A stretch of DNA of 64,000 nucleotides, taken from Glandiceps talaboti. Its lineage: Eukaryota; Hemichordata; Enteropneusta; Spengelidae. Position 1 is the stretch's first letter. Each line of letters opens with the position of its first letter. The DNA is taken from the NCBI RefSeq assembly GCF_964340395.1, contig NC_135565.1, forward strand, positions 20,798,709 through 20,862,708. Direction: 5' to 3'. Below are positions 1 to 11,906 of this stretch, one piece after another. The position numbers were made by a program, and so were the translations under genes. Below the pieces are notes generated by a model. That model was not told the origin of the DNA, made no database searches, and was given only the letters and a program-made list of their open reading frames with translations.

Positions 1-105
1 TCAAGTCAAGTCAAGTCACAAGTGTCATGTCAAGTCAAGTCAAGTCAAGTCACAAGTGTCATGTCAAGTCAAGTCAAGTCAAGTCAAGTCAAGCCATGTC
101 AAGTC
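1..105. repeat. TCAAG pentanucleotide repeat
   Basis: Irregular tandem TCAAG units interrupted twice by CACAAGTGTCATG. The array is cut by the left edge of the window, so its full length is unknown. Confidence 0.9.
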
Positions 106-520
106 TAGATATTTCATTTCATTTCATTTCTGGACATTTTCTATATATTCAATATTTGTATTTTAATACCACTGAGAAACTTCTCAGTGAAGCATGGAGG
201 CTGTGAATTTCATGATTTCATCATGTGATGTGTAGATAAAATTGCACAACGATTTACAATGTATATATTGTGGGAATGGATGTTCAAGGACTCTGGGTTC
301 ATACTTAGTAATTATTTTTTTCCCCTGACAATACTTACAAGATGTTAGGGAAAATTTATGATTCACTTTCAAGAATTTGTTTTGACTTTGTGAGTCGAAA
401 GTTTTCATTAATAAGAATTATTATGTTATTTAAGGAGGAGTCCATTCAAATATATATTTATTTTGCTACTCAATCATTCAACTAAGTATTCTAGTAACTA
501 TACTTGTAGTCGTTTTCTAC

Positions 521-522
<2 letters not shown>

Positions 523-564
<42 letters not shown>
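523..564. repeat. (CT)n microsatellite
   Basis: Pure dinucleotide run of about 21 units. Confidence 0.97.
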
Positions 565-566
<2 letters not shown>

Positions 567-1534
567 GTATGTTGATGTGAACAGAAATCTGCCACTTCAC
601 ACCGTACGCCGTGATGTGGCACCCTCACACACCGGTCAACCCCTCTCAGAGAGAGGATGCCGGTGAGGGCGTAGCGACAGGACGTATCTGACAGTTTATA
701 CGAAGTAGCAATGGCTAAAAGAGGACAATTATATAGTTCGTTTTACTATTAACCGGTCAGAGTTGTTGACAACATATATCTAATGAGCATAATATGTTTA
801 CAGATGGCTGGAAAATGGGTACACAACTTGATTGAATTAGCATATACTGTGAAGGACACCTGGTGACAATTATAATCATCCGATCGTGTGTGGCATCCGA
901 GTTGTTTTGACACTGGTAGAAAAGGGACAATGTTTGACCGTTCTGGGAGATGCCCTTCAGAATTTGATCTGTGATAAACCTACAACGTTGCTGTAGTATG
1001 CTGTTGGATTCCTGTATGGGGAAGTTCTAAACTCTATTTTTGCTTGGAAACTGAATGTTTTGCCGGGACTGTGAGTGATACATTGTATGGAACTGCACAT
1101 TTCATCAGTGAACTGTCGCCAGCATCGTCTACAATTTGTGTGTGTTGCGGTGCGTACCAAGTCTGCACTTTGATACGCGACAGAAGAGACTTTACATCGT
1201 TATCAATGTTAGCAGTTTTATTTGCCACAACCAGTCATTAGTAATACATGTAATTGTCAAATGTACGCTAAGTTTTTATATTTATATAGTAAGCATATGT
1301 TTTTGTACAAGAAATTTCAGTGTACAAAGTGTTGTATTTTTTTTGTTTAGAGAGAAATTAGACCAGTTCAAGATAAACCTGTGACATCTGTGTGTGTGTT
1401 CTTTCTTATTTCTCCAGTGAATGTGAACAGTGTTCAATACATATATGTATGTAGAGAGGTGTAAATAACACAGTATCAACGAAGATACACCCTGCTACGA
1501 TCATCAGACGACTAACAAATTGCTTGATACTGTG

Positions 1535-1638
<104 letters not shown>

Positions 1639-1760
1639 AGATATGTACAGAGTTATGGGAAAACATTGTTATTCTTGTTGCATAGCAACATTGTTGATAT
1701 TGATTTGTAATTACTCTGTCGTTAATGTTTGTCAATATATATTGTGTTGTTATTGTTTGT

Positions 1761-1990
1761 TTGGTAATTTGTATTTGTTTGTTTGTTTGTTTGGATGGTT
1801 GGTTGGTTGTTTGTTTGTTTGTTTGTTTGTTTGTTCGTTCGTTTGTTTGGTTGGTTGGTTGGTTGGTTGGTTGGTTGGTTGGTTGGTGGATGGATGGATG
1901 GATGGATGGATGGTTGGTTGGTTGGTTGGTTGGTTGGTTGGTTGGTTGGTTGGTTCTTTGTTTGGTTCTTTGTTTGGTTGGTTGGTTGTT
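1761..1990. repeat. TTTG/TTGG/TGGA tetranucleotide block
   Basis: A compound block that shifts from TTTG to TTGG to TGGA and back to TTGG. It keeps reading frames open on both strands, but these encode only repetitive peptides. Confidence 0.95.
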
Positions 1991-2180
1991 CTCGCAAACA
2001 TAAATAACTAAGTCTGCCCCATGGTGTTACATGCAACTCTGACATGTGTAACACACGGGGAGGGTGGTGGTGGAGGGGTACTCCCGGTCGTATAAACGCT
2101 TACAAATGTATACGGCTATGAGCAGCCCAGACCAAATGGGTCACTTTTTCACGGAAAATACGTAAACATGGGTCGAATTT

Positions 2181-2441
2181 TCACTGGTCTGAACATTCTC
2201 TGATTATGGGGTCGATAACATGGGAAACGTCTTCATGTTTATTATCTGTGCTCCTACTATGAATGGTATTGACTGATTTAATTGCTGCAGTCAGTCTTTT
2301 ACAAGGACTCGAACGTGTAGCGTCAACTTGAAATGTTCCACGGACGCGGATGGGGCTAGATTTAGGGTTTAAAGAATTGTATATGACTTCAAGAGTTCTC
2401 TTGTCATGATATCTTATTTTCAATTCTACTTTTAAAGGCAT
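2181..2441 (-). CDS. Small intronless ORF, possibly Pcc1/LAGE3-like
   Basis: An 86-residue reading frame starting at an ATG (2441) on the minus strand. Its composition is ordinary protein-like, unlike the many low-complexity frames nearby. The centre reads RTLEVIYNSLNPKSSPIRV, followed by a short strand-like segment and then RLTAAIKSVNTI. This pattern faintly recalls the Pcc1/LAGE3 subunit of the KEOPS tRNA-modification complex, which is of similar size (under about 100 residues in yeast), but the usual Leu-Arg signature is not clear. No transcript evidence is visible, and the frame could equally be an exon of a longer gene or chance. Family assignment is tentative and made from memory. Confidence 0.28.
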   Translation of the reverse strand: MPLKVELKIRYHDKRTLEVIYNSLNPKSSPIRVRGTFQVDATRSSPCKRLTAAIKSVNTIHSRSTDNKHEDVSHVIDPIIRECSDQ

Positions 2442-3126
2442 CTTTCTTTGCACTGGCCTACTTTGTCGAGATGACACAGCTCTACCGTACTCGTACTATA
2501 GACCTTTATCAGGTCCGTTCTGAAGAATGAACCGTTGTGAACCCGGATAACACTTATATCAGCATTTACTATAAATACATACAATCACACGGTATTTCCG
2601 GCTTTGAATTACTTCCGTGTTTGTTACATGTGATTTTTGTCAAGATAAGTAAGTCAAATATCAACACCACAATTTCACATGAGATGAAATATACACAGAG
2701 ACGTACAAAGTGACTGGTAGACGTTATTAATGAAGTGTTCCTCTCTGTACATGATGTGATCCGGTGAAGTAGATTTTCCAGAGAAGACATAAAAGTTGTT
2801 TATCGTAAGTTCCGTCTTACTTTATTTGAATATGAATGACCAGGCTAATGGTATATCTTTATTTAGTTTGACCTTTCACCCGTTTCTCCGAAATTACAAC
2901 AGTGAAATATTTCGCAGGATTCCCCTCTATCCCCCCATCCCCCATATAGTCAGAAAACTTTTAGTGTGTAATATGTACAAATACAGATCAGATGAGAAAT
3001 GGGACAGCAGCCGTGCTATATACAGGGATTCATTTGACTTTCAAACGTCTTCCTCTGCATTATATATTTGATCATTTTCTATTATCTTGTTGTTTCTGAT
3101 TTAATTTCTAATCGGATATTGTAAAT

Positions 3127-6100
3127 ATGCAAGGTGAAGGAAAGTGTTCACGTGTTTCGGCTGCTGTAATCATAACTCTTTTGATAGTACAGATTGTTCT
3201 AGTATTAATTATCTACCCGGGTATAATTGCAATCATTTCTGTACAGTTTCAAAATGACATTTCAAAACTGGAAACAAAGTTGGAACGTCTCAAGACCCAC
3301 AATGGATCAATACAAAGTCCTTCTGGCGTAAATGGCTGTGTCTGTGCAAATGGCGTTACACGATCTGGTGTGAATGGTGAGGTCAACCCTGGAACAACTA
3401 CAGAAGATACATATATTGATTGTTGTTTTGAAAATGAAGAACGTCTCAAACAGGTATAAAATTACTGGTTATGCTCTTCACATTTTCAATTTTAAGAAAG
3501 TCAACTTTCAATCAACTTAACGGCACTTGGCTTTGATAACATTTGTTGAATTCCGCATACATAGCACAGGTCGCTAACGGCTAGTTACACGTGTTGAAAT
3601 TGAGTGCACCCGTCAGTAAATACTTACATAAAACTAATCTTGCATTAGTTTACTGGGGATACATGCCATGAATTGAAATAAAATATATAAAAAATATGCA
3701 CACTGTACATAATGATAATTATGTATGGATTCTTGGACGTTTAAAACATGTTTGATCTTGTAAAAAAAAGTCATGCAAAATCCTTGCCGACAACAAAGTT
3801 GCAGTACTCTCCTATCAGTCATTTAATATTTAGTTATTATTCCCCAATATTTTTCTTCATTCAGCCAGGGAAAATATTCATGACCTAAGGATTGTCACTA
3901 CTCGTCTAGCGACTCAAAGTGACAACCCTAGGCCACGACCGAGTATTTTCCGGCTGAATGAAGAATCATTTTGGAGCATAAAATAATTATAATATCAGTG
4001 CTAGTAATAACAACGAAATATCACATCGGGGAAAAGTAATGGTAATTTTGATTTTTTGACTCATATTTCGACACACAGCAGAACCCGTGACGTAGACACG
4101 CGTTGTCGTGACGTAGACGCGCTGTCGTGATATAGAGAATGACCAGAGTATATATTCCATATTTTTGTTCAATTTGGCTCTGCATGGTATAATAATCTAT
4201 GACTATCTTGTAACTAAACATTGTTTTTACGATATACCAATAGTCACCGAAAATACCAGTGGAAAAAATATCTTACAATTTTATGAGATCAGAGAGTGAA
4301 TGTAGAATTTTCCATGTATAGCCATGACTATCTTACCAAATTGGGCATTTTGGCTTACGGCAAACAGAATGCCCACATAGTGTTATTACTTGAGCTATGA
4401 ATTTCAGTGACTGTATGATGTTTATAAACACCAAATTTAGTATTTATTATGATTGATACAGGTCAGAAACTAGGATGACATAGAAATAGTGTAATTTGGT
4501 TTTTAAACTTTGAAGAACTCATCTCGAGGAAAGACGTATAGCCTGCATATGCAGCTAGACTGGCATCAGTCCCTTTGGGGATTTTTGTTTTTGAGTTTTA
4601 TAATTCTTTAAAAGTTTTGAATTTGTAATTTAGTTTATGTAAGGAAAATGTGTTTTCGTTACAGAACAGTTTTGCAATCAATCGCCTACTCACTCACTCA
4701 CTCACTCACTCACTCACTCACTCACTCACTCACTCACTCACTCACTCACTCACTCACTCACGTTATCATTTCACATACGAGAACACAGTGATGTTTTAAA
4801 AAGTTATTTTTATTCAAGTAAAAAATGAAAAAGGCCCGTCGACGTGAGCAAGTCTTCTGTGTCTATATACAAATGTATGTGAAAGTATAATGAAAAGCCG
4901 CTAATCAAACCACTGTTATCAATAGCATAACACACATTGAGAAAACTTAACGAGGCGCAGACAGAAACAAACAATGTCCCTATAGAGTTTTGTATTTTTC
5001 CGGCTCAAACTTATTGTGCTATATTAGACACCTGTGGCACTGGCCAATAACAAAACGTTTTTACTTTCGAACTTCCTTCTTGCTTATTGTCAACGAACAC
5101 TAGAACTAAGAATGTCTTGATATTTATTGTAATATAGCAACCCAACCGCGGAATTCGTTGAACAACCGCCAACCTGTTGTCGGTTACAAGATGCATTGCG
5201 CGTCTCTCCATACATCTTCATGTATTTTCTACGCGCGCACAAGTGGGGACGGTAGTCGTAGGCACATTCTACTCAGGGGGGTGGTTGTCATCTTACCATA
5301 CCCTGGGTTTACCAATAAAATTCTTCTCTGTCATTGATGGCGTTCAAGTTCAGTCTTCGTATTATAAAATCACTCATAATTAAAGAGGTCAACAAGGTCT
5401 TTCTGTCATTTCCTGATGAAAATGTTATTTCAAACGTAATAAAGACAAAACAAGACTAAATGTAACAACATAAGCGACGTCCTTTCGCGCAATGCATCTT
5501 TGAACATGAAAATTGACTATTCACCGAGAAAAGTTGTAACATGGAACCGGTTTACTTTATTATGGGATTGTATTATGGGATGTATAAGTGGAGTATTACC
5601 TCCAGAGAGTCCATGCACCGTTACATATATACACATACAGTAAACAAAATGGAACGCGTTCTACGACATTTTAAAATACTTTGCTTCTTTTTTCTCATAG
5701 ATCATCAAAGAAATTGTAAGGAAAGAAAGACATCGCCAAAGACAGAACGGAGGAGCAGGTAATTTTTTGTTTGCATTTATCTTGGCAGGTCTTCTGACTG
5801 CATTTTATGCTCCAAATTCTGAATTCTGTATCGCTCCACATTGTACTATGATTTATATCTTCATATCATACCAATGCATGTAACATTTGACCTCTCCATT
5901 TAACCTTTGACACAGCTATCAATGATTCGTGCCCATTCAAAAAATACCTTTGTTCTCATATTGGTTATCACCATTTCCTTGTTTCTGTCACTATAAAGGG
6001 GATCCATACTTTTAATAAAACGTTTGCATGAGAACCAGTCTACAATATAAATTACTAGTTGGTATAGCATTTTTCTAAGATGCATGTAGGTTTTATTTTT

Positions 6101-6879
6101 AAGGGCAAACTTAAGACAAAAGGAGACAACCCCCCCTCCCCCTCCAAAAAACTTGAATGACAGGCCAGTGAAATTTGGTTTACTGTTACTATGACTAATG
6201 TTGCATTTTAAGTGTGACAGTAATTTATTTGTTCTATAAATAGAATAATTGGTCATGGGAATACTAAACAGTCACGAAACAAGTCCAGTGCGACATTATA
6301 AACAAATGCGTAGTATTACGATGGAGGATTGGTGGGGGGGGGGAGGTTACAATTTTAAAGAATGAGAGAATATGTGTTATATTATGCTACATATTGTGCA
6401 CGCAATGCCACATACAGACATTTAAGGATAATTAACAAAATGTTATTATCTCGCAGAATTTAAGAAATAATCGAAATTTATCATTGGTAAGCTTGAATTC
6501 AGAGAGTGTAAAATCATGACACGTGACTATATCGACGGATCGATTACGGAAACCAATGTGATATTTTACATTTCTTTGTTTTATAGCATTTTGTTATTTC
6601 GAACTTTTAACCAAAACTTGACGATTCTCCATATTCTTGAAGCCAAAGTTCTGAGAAGAACAGTTTAGTTTTTCCCCTGTTTTCTAGAAAATACCATTTT
6701 CACACTTATTTCTGTTTATTGACTCCGAGAAATATTATTTATTCATCTTGAATGGCATATTATACGTTTCAACGTTTGATTCTGAGTCATTATAAGTGTA
6801 TTCAAATATTTCGTCACTCATTTATTTGGTCAATACATTTCCATTGCCGCTTTGTACACGGCCAACGTACTTCATACCG

Positions 6880-6937
<58 letters not shown>

Positions 6938-7022
6938 ACACGCGTACACACAGACACGCGCACACAGACACACAAACACACAGCCACATACATACACACG
7001 CGTACACACAGACACAGACACA

Positions 7023-7115
<93 letters not shown>

Positions 7116-7164
7116 AGGGTAGAAGAAAATCAAGTCGGGTTTTTCGTCTCTACAAGCCACTGAC

Positions 7165-7241
<77 letters not shown>

Positions 7242-7370
7242 CTCGGTGAGTATCAATCTGCTAAGACAGTGCTCTATACCGCAGTGGCAGAGCGTAATAG
7301 TTTTGGTAGTACTGGAACTCTTTCTTGGTTGTAACTCGGAGTTTCACGCATGGTGCGATCATCAGACACT

Positions 7371-7439
<69 letters not shown>

Positions 7440-8555
7440 CACTGACTGAAATTATTTGTCACTCAGATACAAGTGGACTGACTCTGGGGGAAATTGAACG
7501 ATTGGTGGCAGATTTGATTGACAGAGACGATACAAACACACCGGCAACCCGTCCAGTTATCCCTGCGATGATTCATTTGACTGGTAAACCAGAAGGCTTT
7601 ACTTCAAGTAAGTTTTTTTATGATTGGAAAATCGATTTCAAGTAGACAAAAACTTATAGACATAGCAACTAATGTCATGGAAATTATGTTTTGGTTATTA
7701 TTCAGTATCAGATGCAGCAAAGTAGGATTTTCCTATTTTTTTTATTTTTTTTCCTATTTTTTTTAGTTTACCTCCAAAATTGTTACCACGAATGTTATTA
7801 TACAAATCGGTAATATATCGGCAAATATCACATTTGTGATGTAGTTACAAATAATTTTATTTGTTTTGAAAGTGCTTCCAATCAGTGACTATTCTCTATA
7901 TGACCCATCTATGAATTTTAAACATAAAATAATATTAATTGACACTTTCCAAGTACAGTCTGCATAATTAAAACAAAAAATATCCGTTGTACAGTTTACA
8001 CGCCATATTGTCGTAACCTGAAGTTGGCTTGTTGCTAATAATTGTTTTTTGTTTGTTCGATTTCTTCGTGGCTTCGTCATAGTATTGCTGGTCTAATCGT
8101 GTTTTAAACACATATATTGAATGCCTATAGATAAAGCCATCCGAAGGGAAAGAGGTAAATTCAAAGTTGGTCCATGGGAATCCACAGCGGGGAAAGCATT
8201 TAGACGACATATCAATGTTGATAATTATCATATGATAGTTCCAAAGTCAGGAATGTACCATATTTATTCACAGGTAGGTATTTTAGGTTGAAAACCGAAA
8301 TTAAATATGATTGTGTGTAACTACTGTAGCGTCAGGATTTAATACATAGCCAGTATTGTCTGTGACTGATTTCTCTACCAATGATGATTCTGCGCCTGTT
8401 TAGAATTACTAAATGACAAAAATAATCTAGAAAAAAAGAGAACAAGTACAACAGCAGTAGTACCGCCGCCGCCACTACCACCACCATCATCACCACCACC
8501 AACACCACCACCAACACCACCAATATCACTACCAACACCACCACCAACACCACTA

Positions 8556-8642
<87 letters not shown>

Positions 8643-9052
8643 CCTCTGTAGAACGAGTGTAGAAGGGCAACCGAACTTCTTAGCTGTTATGGACGTAGGG
8701 ATCACAGTGACACGTGTGTGGCCATAGTCATTTAATCATTGATGTATGATTTGATTAGAACATTCAATATGATAAAAATGAAGCATATGAATGATATGGA
8801 TGTCTATAAAAACATATCGATGACTTTCTATGTATAGGTATTCTGTTGATTACTAATCCTTTTTTTATTTCAACATCTGATCATTTCAGGCTTATTTTCG
8901 AGACGAAAGTGAAAACGCTGAATTACAATTACGAGAATATCTCCACTATACAGTACTTGGTAAGTTGAATAAATCTGTGTCTGGCTTGTCAAAATGATAT
9001 AATCACGACACACAGGCTCGCATGCACACACACACACATGCACACACACACA

Positions 9053-9097
<45 letters not shown>

Positions 9098-9974
9098 ACA
9101 TATACATGCATACAGACAAACACGCACGCACGCACGCGCGGACGCACACACACTCACATACACATACATAGGTGCACACAAGCACAGAACACGCGCGCAC
9201 AAATACACACAGAACACACACAAAGGCGTACACACACACAGACACATGCCAAAATTCGTGACACATACATAACGCATGTTGAGCAGACGTACTTACATTA
9301 CAAACCTTTTTTTTATACATCTTAGTCTTAATATTTTATCTCAGTTGATGACGTATTAGAAACTCCTGTACTCTATTTTGAGACTGAGTAATTTCAACTG
9401 TCTACATCAAAATGAATTTTGTAACTTGTAAAATGACTAATATCAGAATATCCCCTCCCCCACCCCCACCTCGTCCTTTGACTGTAATGACGTCATCGGT
9501 CGGGGCATATATGCCTGCCTTATACTGGGTGATTTGATTGGCCCTACAAAAAACTGTCACCGAAAAGGAGTCATTAGTCGTTTTGGGTAAGGGAGATTAG
9601 TCAGCGCCCACAACGGCTGATCTGTCAGTCTACCCCGTCCTCGACTCGGTGAAGATCCGGGTAACCTAGCTATTTCGATAAAGCATGCCACAAAACCGAA
9701 CGACTTTAACTTACGTTGTGGAATATATTTCTTTAATACAGAAAGCACGGCGTATGCTCCAGACCCCATCACATTGATGAAAAGTGGACGAACACAGGAA
9801 GGACAAGAATACTCCAATTACTACTACACCAGTTTTCACTCTGGTTTATTTGAGTTGAGAGAAGGTGATAAAATCTACATGAAAGTGTATTTACCAAGTG
9901 AAGATGTCAAACTTGATGCTCATCAAGAGTCCACGTTTATGGGCATGTATCTAGTTAGTGATGTCGATGACTGA
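3127..9974 (+). CDS. TNF-superfamily ligand, gene 1 of cluster (six exons)
   Basis: Predicted 323-residue type II membrane protein. Exons: 3127-3453, 5701-5758, 7467-7607, 8131-8273, 8890-8959, 9742-9974; intron phases 0,1,1,0,1; all introns GT-AG and the coding sum is 972 nt. A short cytosolic tail precedes one membrane span (about residues 11-38). Next come a coiled-coil-like stalk (about 41-58), a CxC pair (71, 73), a CC pair (99-100) and a basic stretch RKERHRQR that could be a protease site. The C-terminal TNF homology domain begins near MIHLTG, continues through SGMYHIYSQ and ends with [13 protein letters not shown] and [10 protein letters not shown], typical TNF-fold strands. Such ligands trimerise outside the cell and bind TNF receptors. 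The introns are loaded with (CA), (TA) and (CTA) tracts. Receptor and subfamily are not determinable. Confidence 0.9.
3853..3965. mobile_element. Foldback element in intron 1 of TNF gene 1
   Basis: A near-complete inverted repeat of 113 bp. Its outer arms begin TTCTTCATTCAGCC and end GGCTGAATGAAGAA; the match continues inward through the GTCACT and GACTCAAAGTGAC segments, so the whole unit can form one hairpin. Related sequence appears at about 59070-59145. Probably a non-autonomous foldback/MITE copy. Confidence 0.75.
4060..4150. repeat. Dispersed repeat with GTGACGTAGAC motifs
   Basis: Contains GTGACGTAGACACGCG and a second GTGACGTAGACGCG, preceded by TTCGACACACAGCA. A reverse-complement relative lies at 36302-36375 and a weaker one at 59240-59275, so this is a dispersed family lying next to the foldback element. 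Confidence 0.6.
4687..4761. repeat. (CTCA)n microsatellite
   Basis: Near-perfect tetranucleotide array in intron 1 of TNF gene 1. Confidence 0.95.
6884..7111. repeat. Compound (CA)n-(TA)n microsatellite
   Basis: A (CA)n run with variants such as ACGCGTACACACAGACACG, followed by about 29 TA units, in intron 2 of TNF gene 1. Confidence 0.95.
7169..7241. repeat. (TA)n microsatellite
   Basis: Second TA tract in intron 2 of TNF gene 1. It is separated from the first by a 57-bp unique segment containing GACGAAAAACCCGAC on the minus strand. Confidence 0.95.
7320..7372 (-). ncRNA. Candidate type I hammerhead ribozyme
   Basis: On the minus strand the order is AGAGTGT, CTGATGA, T-CGCA-CCA-TGCG-T, GAAA, CTCCGAG, TT, ACAACC. 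This gives the CUGANGA box, a 4-bp stem II (CGCA/TGCG), the GAAA box and a tiny stem III (ACT/AGT with loop CCG). A UH cleavage position follows (UU), then a 3-bp stem I (TGT/ACA). The base of stem II is a U-U mismatch, so activity may be reduced. It lies inside a segment of about 130 bp bounded by (TA)n tracts in intron 2 of TNF gene 1, antisense to the gene. Hammerheads of this kind are known from Penelope-like and retrozyme elements of invertebrates. Confidence 0.5.
7372..7438. repeat. (TA)n microsatellite
   Basis: Third TA tract of intron 2, ending about 28 bp before the exon 3 acceptor of TNF gene 1. Confidence 0.95.
8460..8641. repeat. CCA-rich and (CTA)n trinucleotide repeat
   Basis: Imperfect CCA/CAC repeats pass into about 29 CTA units, in intron 4 of TNF gene 1. 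Confidence 0.95.
9020..9250. repeat. (CA)n-rich microsatellite
   Basis: Imperfect CA array with CACG variants in the last intron of TNF gene 1. Confidence 0.93.
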
Positions 9975-10112
9975 TATGGGAAATCGTTCTTAATATTATG
10001 ACAATGGAAAATGCCAAATAATCAGAACAATGCTAGTGACTGTCATTTGTTACAGTCTGTTCTACAGTAAACTTAAGTGTATATGAGGTGTTACGCACAC
10101 TTTTCATTTCCA

Positions 10113-10391
10113 TTACGGAGCCTTCAGTAATTACAAGTGGGGTGGTGGACGGGGTGTCACATTTGACAACTTTGGTCTCGAGAGGGGGAAAATGGAATTA
10201 GAGAAGGGTCACATTTTACTTTCATGCATAGACATTCACACTGGACAAGTCAAGTCAACTCAACTCAGAGGCCACTCTAATAGAAGGGACACCTTTCAGA
10301 AATATGAAATCGGGGAGGGTCACATTTTACGTAACGAGCCTGGCTGTTTTCCACCGACCCTCCCTCCTTGTAATTATTGAAGTACCATAAG
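10113..10391. mobile_element. Short TIR element (G-rich family)
   Basis: The left end begins TTACGGAGCCTTCAGTAATT. The reverse complement of the right end begins TTATGGTACTTCAATAATTA. Both ends continue into G-rich sequence ending GGTGG, and internal GGGTCACATTTTAC repeats follow. About 280 bp and non-autonomous. It lies downstream of TNF gene 1 and would be in its 3' UTR if the distal poly(A) signals are used. The termini resemble those at 40991-41973. Confidence 0.65.
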
Positions 10392-10685
10392 TCGACATTC
10401 CGTCATGCCAGTACCCAATCGCAGGTGAAAATATAAACAGATAAATCTATTGTTCTAAATACAGTAACTAAATTATAAAAGTATAAAAACAGTCTGTAAA
10501 GTGTAACCGAGACAACATTGCGACTCTAGTCAATGTACAATGTGTTCACACATAGTACTCACCATTGTGTATTTTGAAACAAATCATAAATTGACACATT
10601 AAGGAGCCCATGGTTAAGTGTACATTCATGTACAAAGAGGTGTGGTCATAAGCGAGGCTGATGCATTTCGAATTAATTGGTAACT

Positions 10686-10691
10686 AATAAA
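10686..10691 (+). terminator. Possible poly(A) signal of TNF gene 1
   Basis: AATAAA about 710 nt after the stop codon; another AATAAA lies at 10861-10866. No closer canonical hexamer was seen, so the 3' UTR is probably long. Which site is used is unknown. Confidence 0.3.
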
Positions 10692-10872
10692 TTATGTCAT
10701 ACTGTACCAGCATAACTGTTACTAGAGTTCTCTTTATTATGGATACGTGTCAACGTGTCATAGTTGCCGAAATAACATTGGGATATTTAAATCATAAAAA
10801 GTCAAACTCTACAAAGATACAGACTGTACCCCTTTAATGTATTTTTTTAATATAAACAGAAATAAACGTGTA

Positions 10873-11158
10873 TTTTGTGTGTATACGATTGTGTCTACCT
10901 GTGTACGTGTTGTCTTTATCACCCTCTCTTACGTCACAGTCACTATGGCAAGAAGTTCAAGTTCACAATAAGGCGCATGAGTATTGTCCTTCAAACTTTC
11001 CTAGGTATAGTGCGATTTTGTGTGTATACGATTGTGTCTACCTGTGTACGTGTTGTCTTTATCACCCTCTCTTACGTCACAGTCACTATGGCAAGAAGTT
11101 CAAGTTCACAATAAGGCGCATGAGTATTGTCCTTCAAACTTTCCTAGGTATAGTGCGA
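10873..11158. repeat. 143-bp perfect tandem duplication
   Basis: Two head-to-tail copies (10873-11015 and 11016-11158) that appear identical base for base. Each begins TTTTGTGTGTATACGATTG and ends GGTATAGTGCGA. Identity implies a recent duplication or an assembly artefact. Confidence 0.93.
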
Positions 11159-11697
11159 AAATCCAGTAAACATGGAAGTCATATACATGCAAATCATCAT
11201 TACATTAGCAAAGATGTCAAATACATTTTCAGTCACGTCAGATAAAAGTAAATGAATATTTAAGCTCAAAAACTTAAACAAGAGTAATGGAAGAATTATT
11301 CTGGTCGGCAGTTTTAGCAAGTTAGTTGGAGTATTCTGCTAAATGATTCTTCACCAGTAGTAATTTACATACAGCCCCGGATATACAGCAGACTTATGTA
11401 CGTATAAAATAAACAGGTCAAGATCTGATAAATTCAAAGCTTTACTGCTACCGTGTTGTTCATAGCAGGAACATTAACAGACCAAACTAATAGACGTCGA
11501 GCTATCTAAGCAGGTCACTCGGAAGCAGGACAGCCCTAATGAACCGACCGACATCCAGTATGTTTATTGGGACATCTAAGATCATCTAAGGAATGTTTCA
11601 CCGTAATATATCAACACATGTTGTATATTTGTATCATGGCAATTATTCTTGAAATGTAAATATCCAATAACATCTGACATCTTGTATGTACGTGAAC

Positions 11698-11709
11698 ACA
11701 CACACACAC

Positions 11710-11776
<67 letters not shown>

Positions 11777-11809
11777 GTCTGTCTCTGTCTCTCTCTCTCT
11801 GTCTCTGTC

Positions 11810-11903
<94 letters not shown>
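11698..11903. repeat. (TGTC)n-(TC)n compound microsatellite
   Basis: A short CA run is followed by TGTC units and then a long CT run. Confidence 0.96.

Positions 11904-11906
<3 letters not shown>

Noticed and set aside
1643-2054. Several overlapping frames on both strands
   Set aside because: They run through TTTG/TTGG/TGGA repeats and encode only repetitive peptides.
6752-7449. Long frames rich in His-Thr, Val-Cys or Ile-Tyr
   Set aside because: Translation of (CA)n and (TA)n microsatellites inside an intron of TNF gene 1.
9557-9817. 86-codon minus-strand frame with ordinary composition
   Set aside because: Antisense to the last intron and last exon of TNF gene 1; no family or splice support.
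10868-11245. Plus-strand frame of 125 codons
   Set aside because: Openness results from the 143-bp tandem duplication; the repeat is out of frame between copies.
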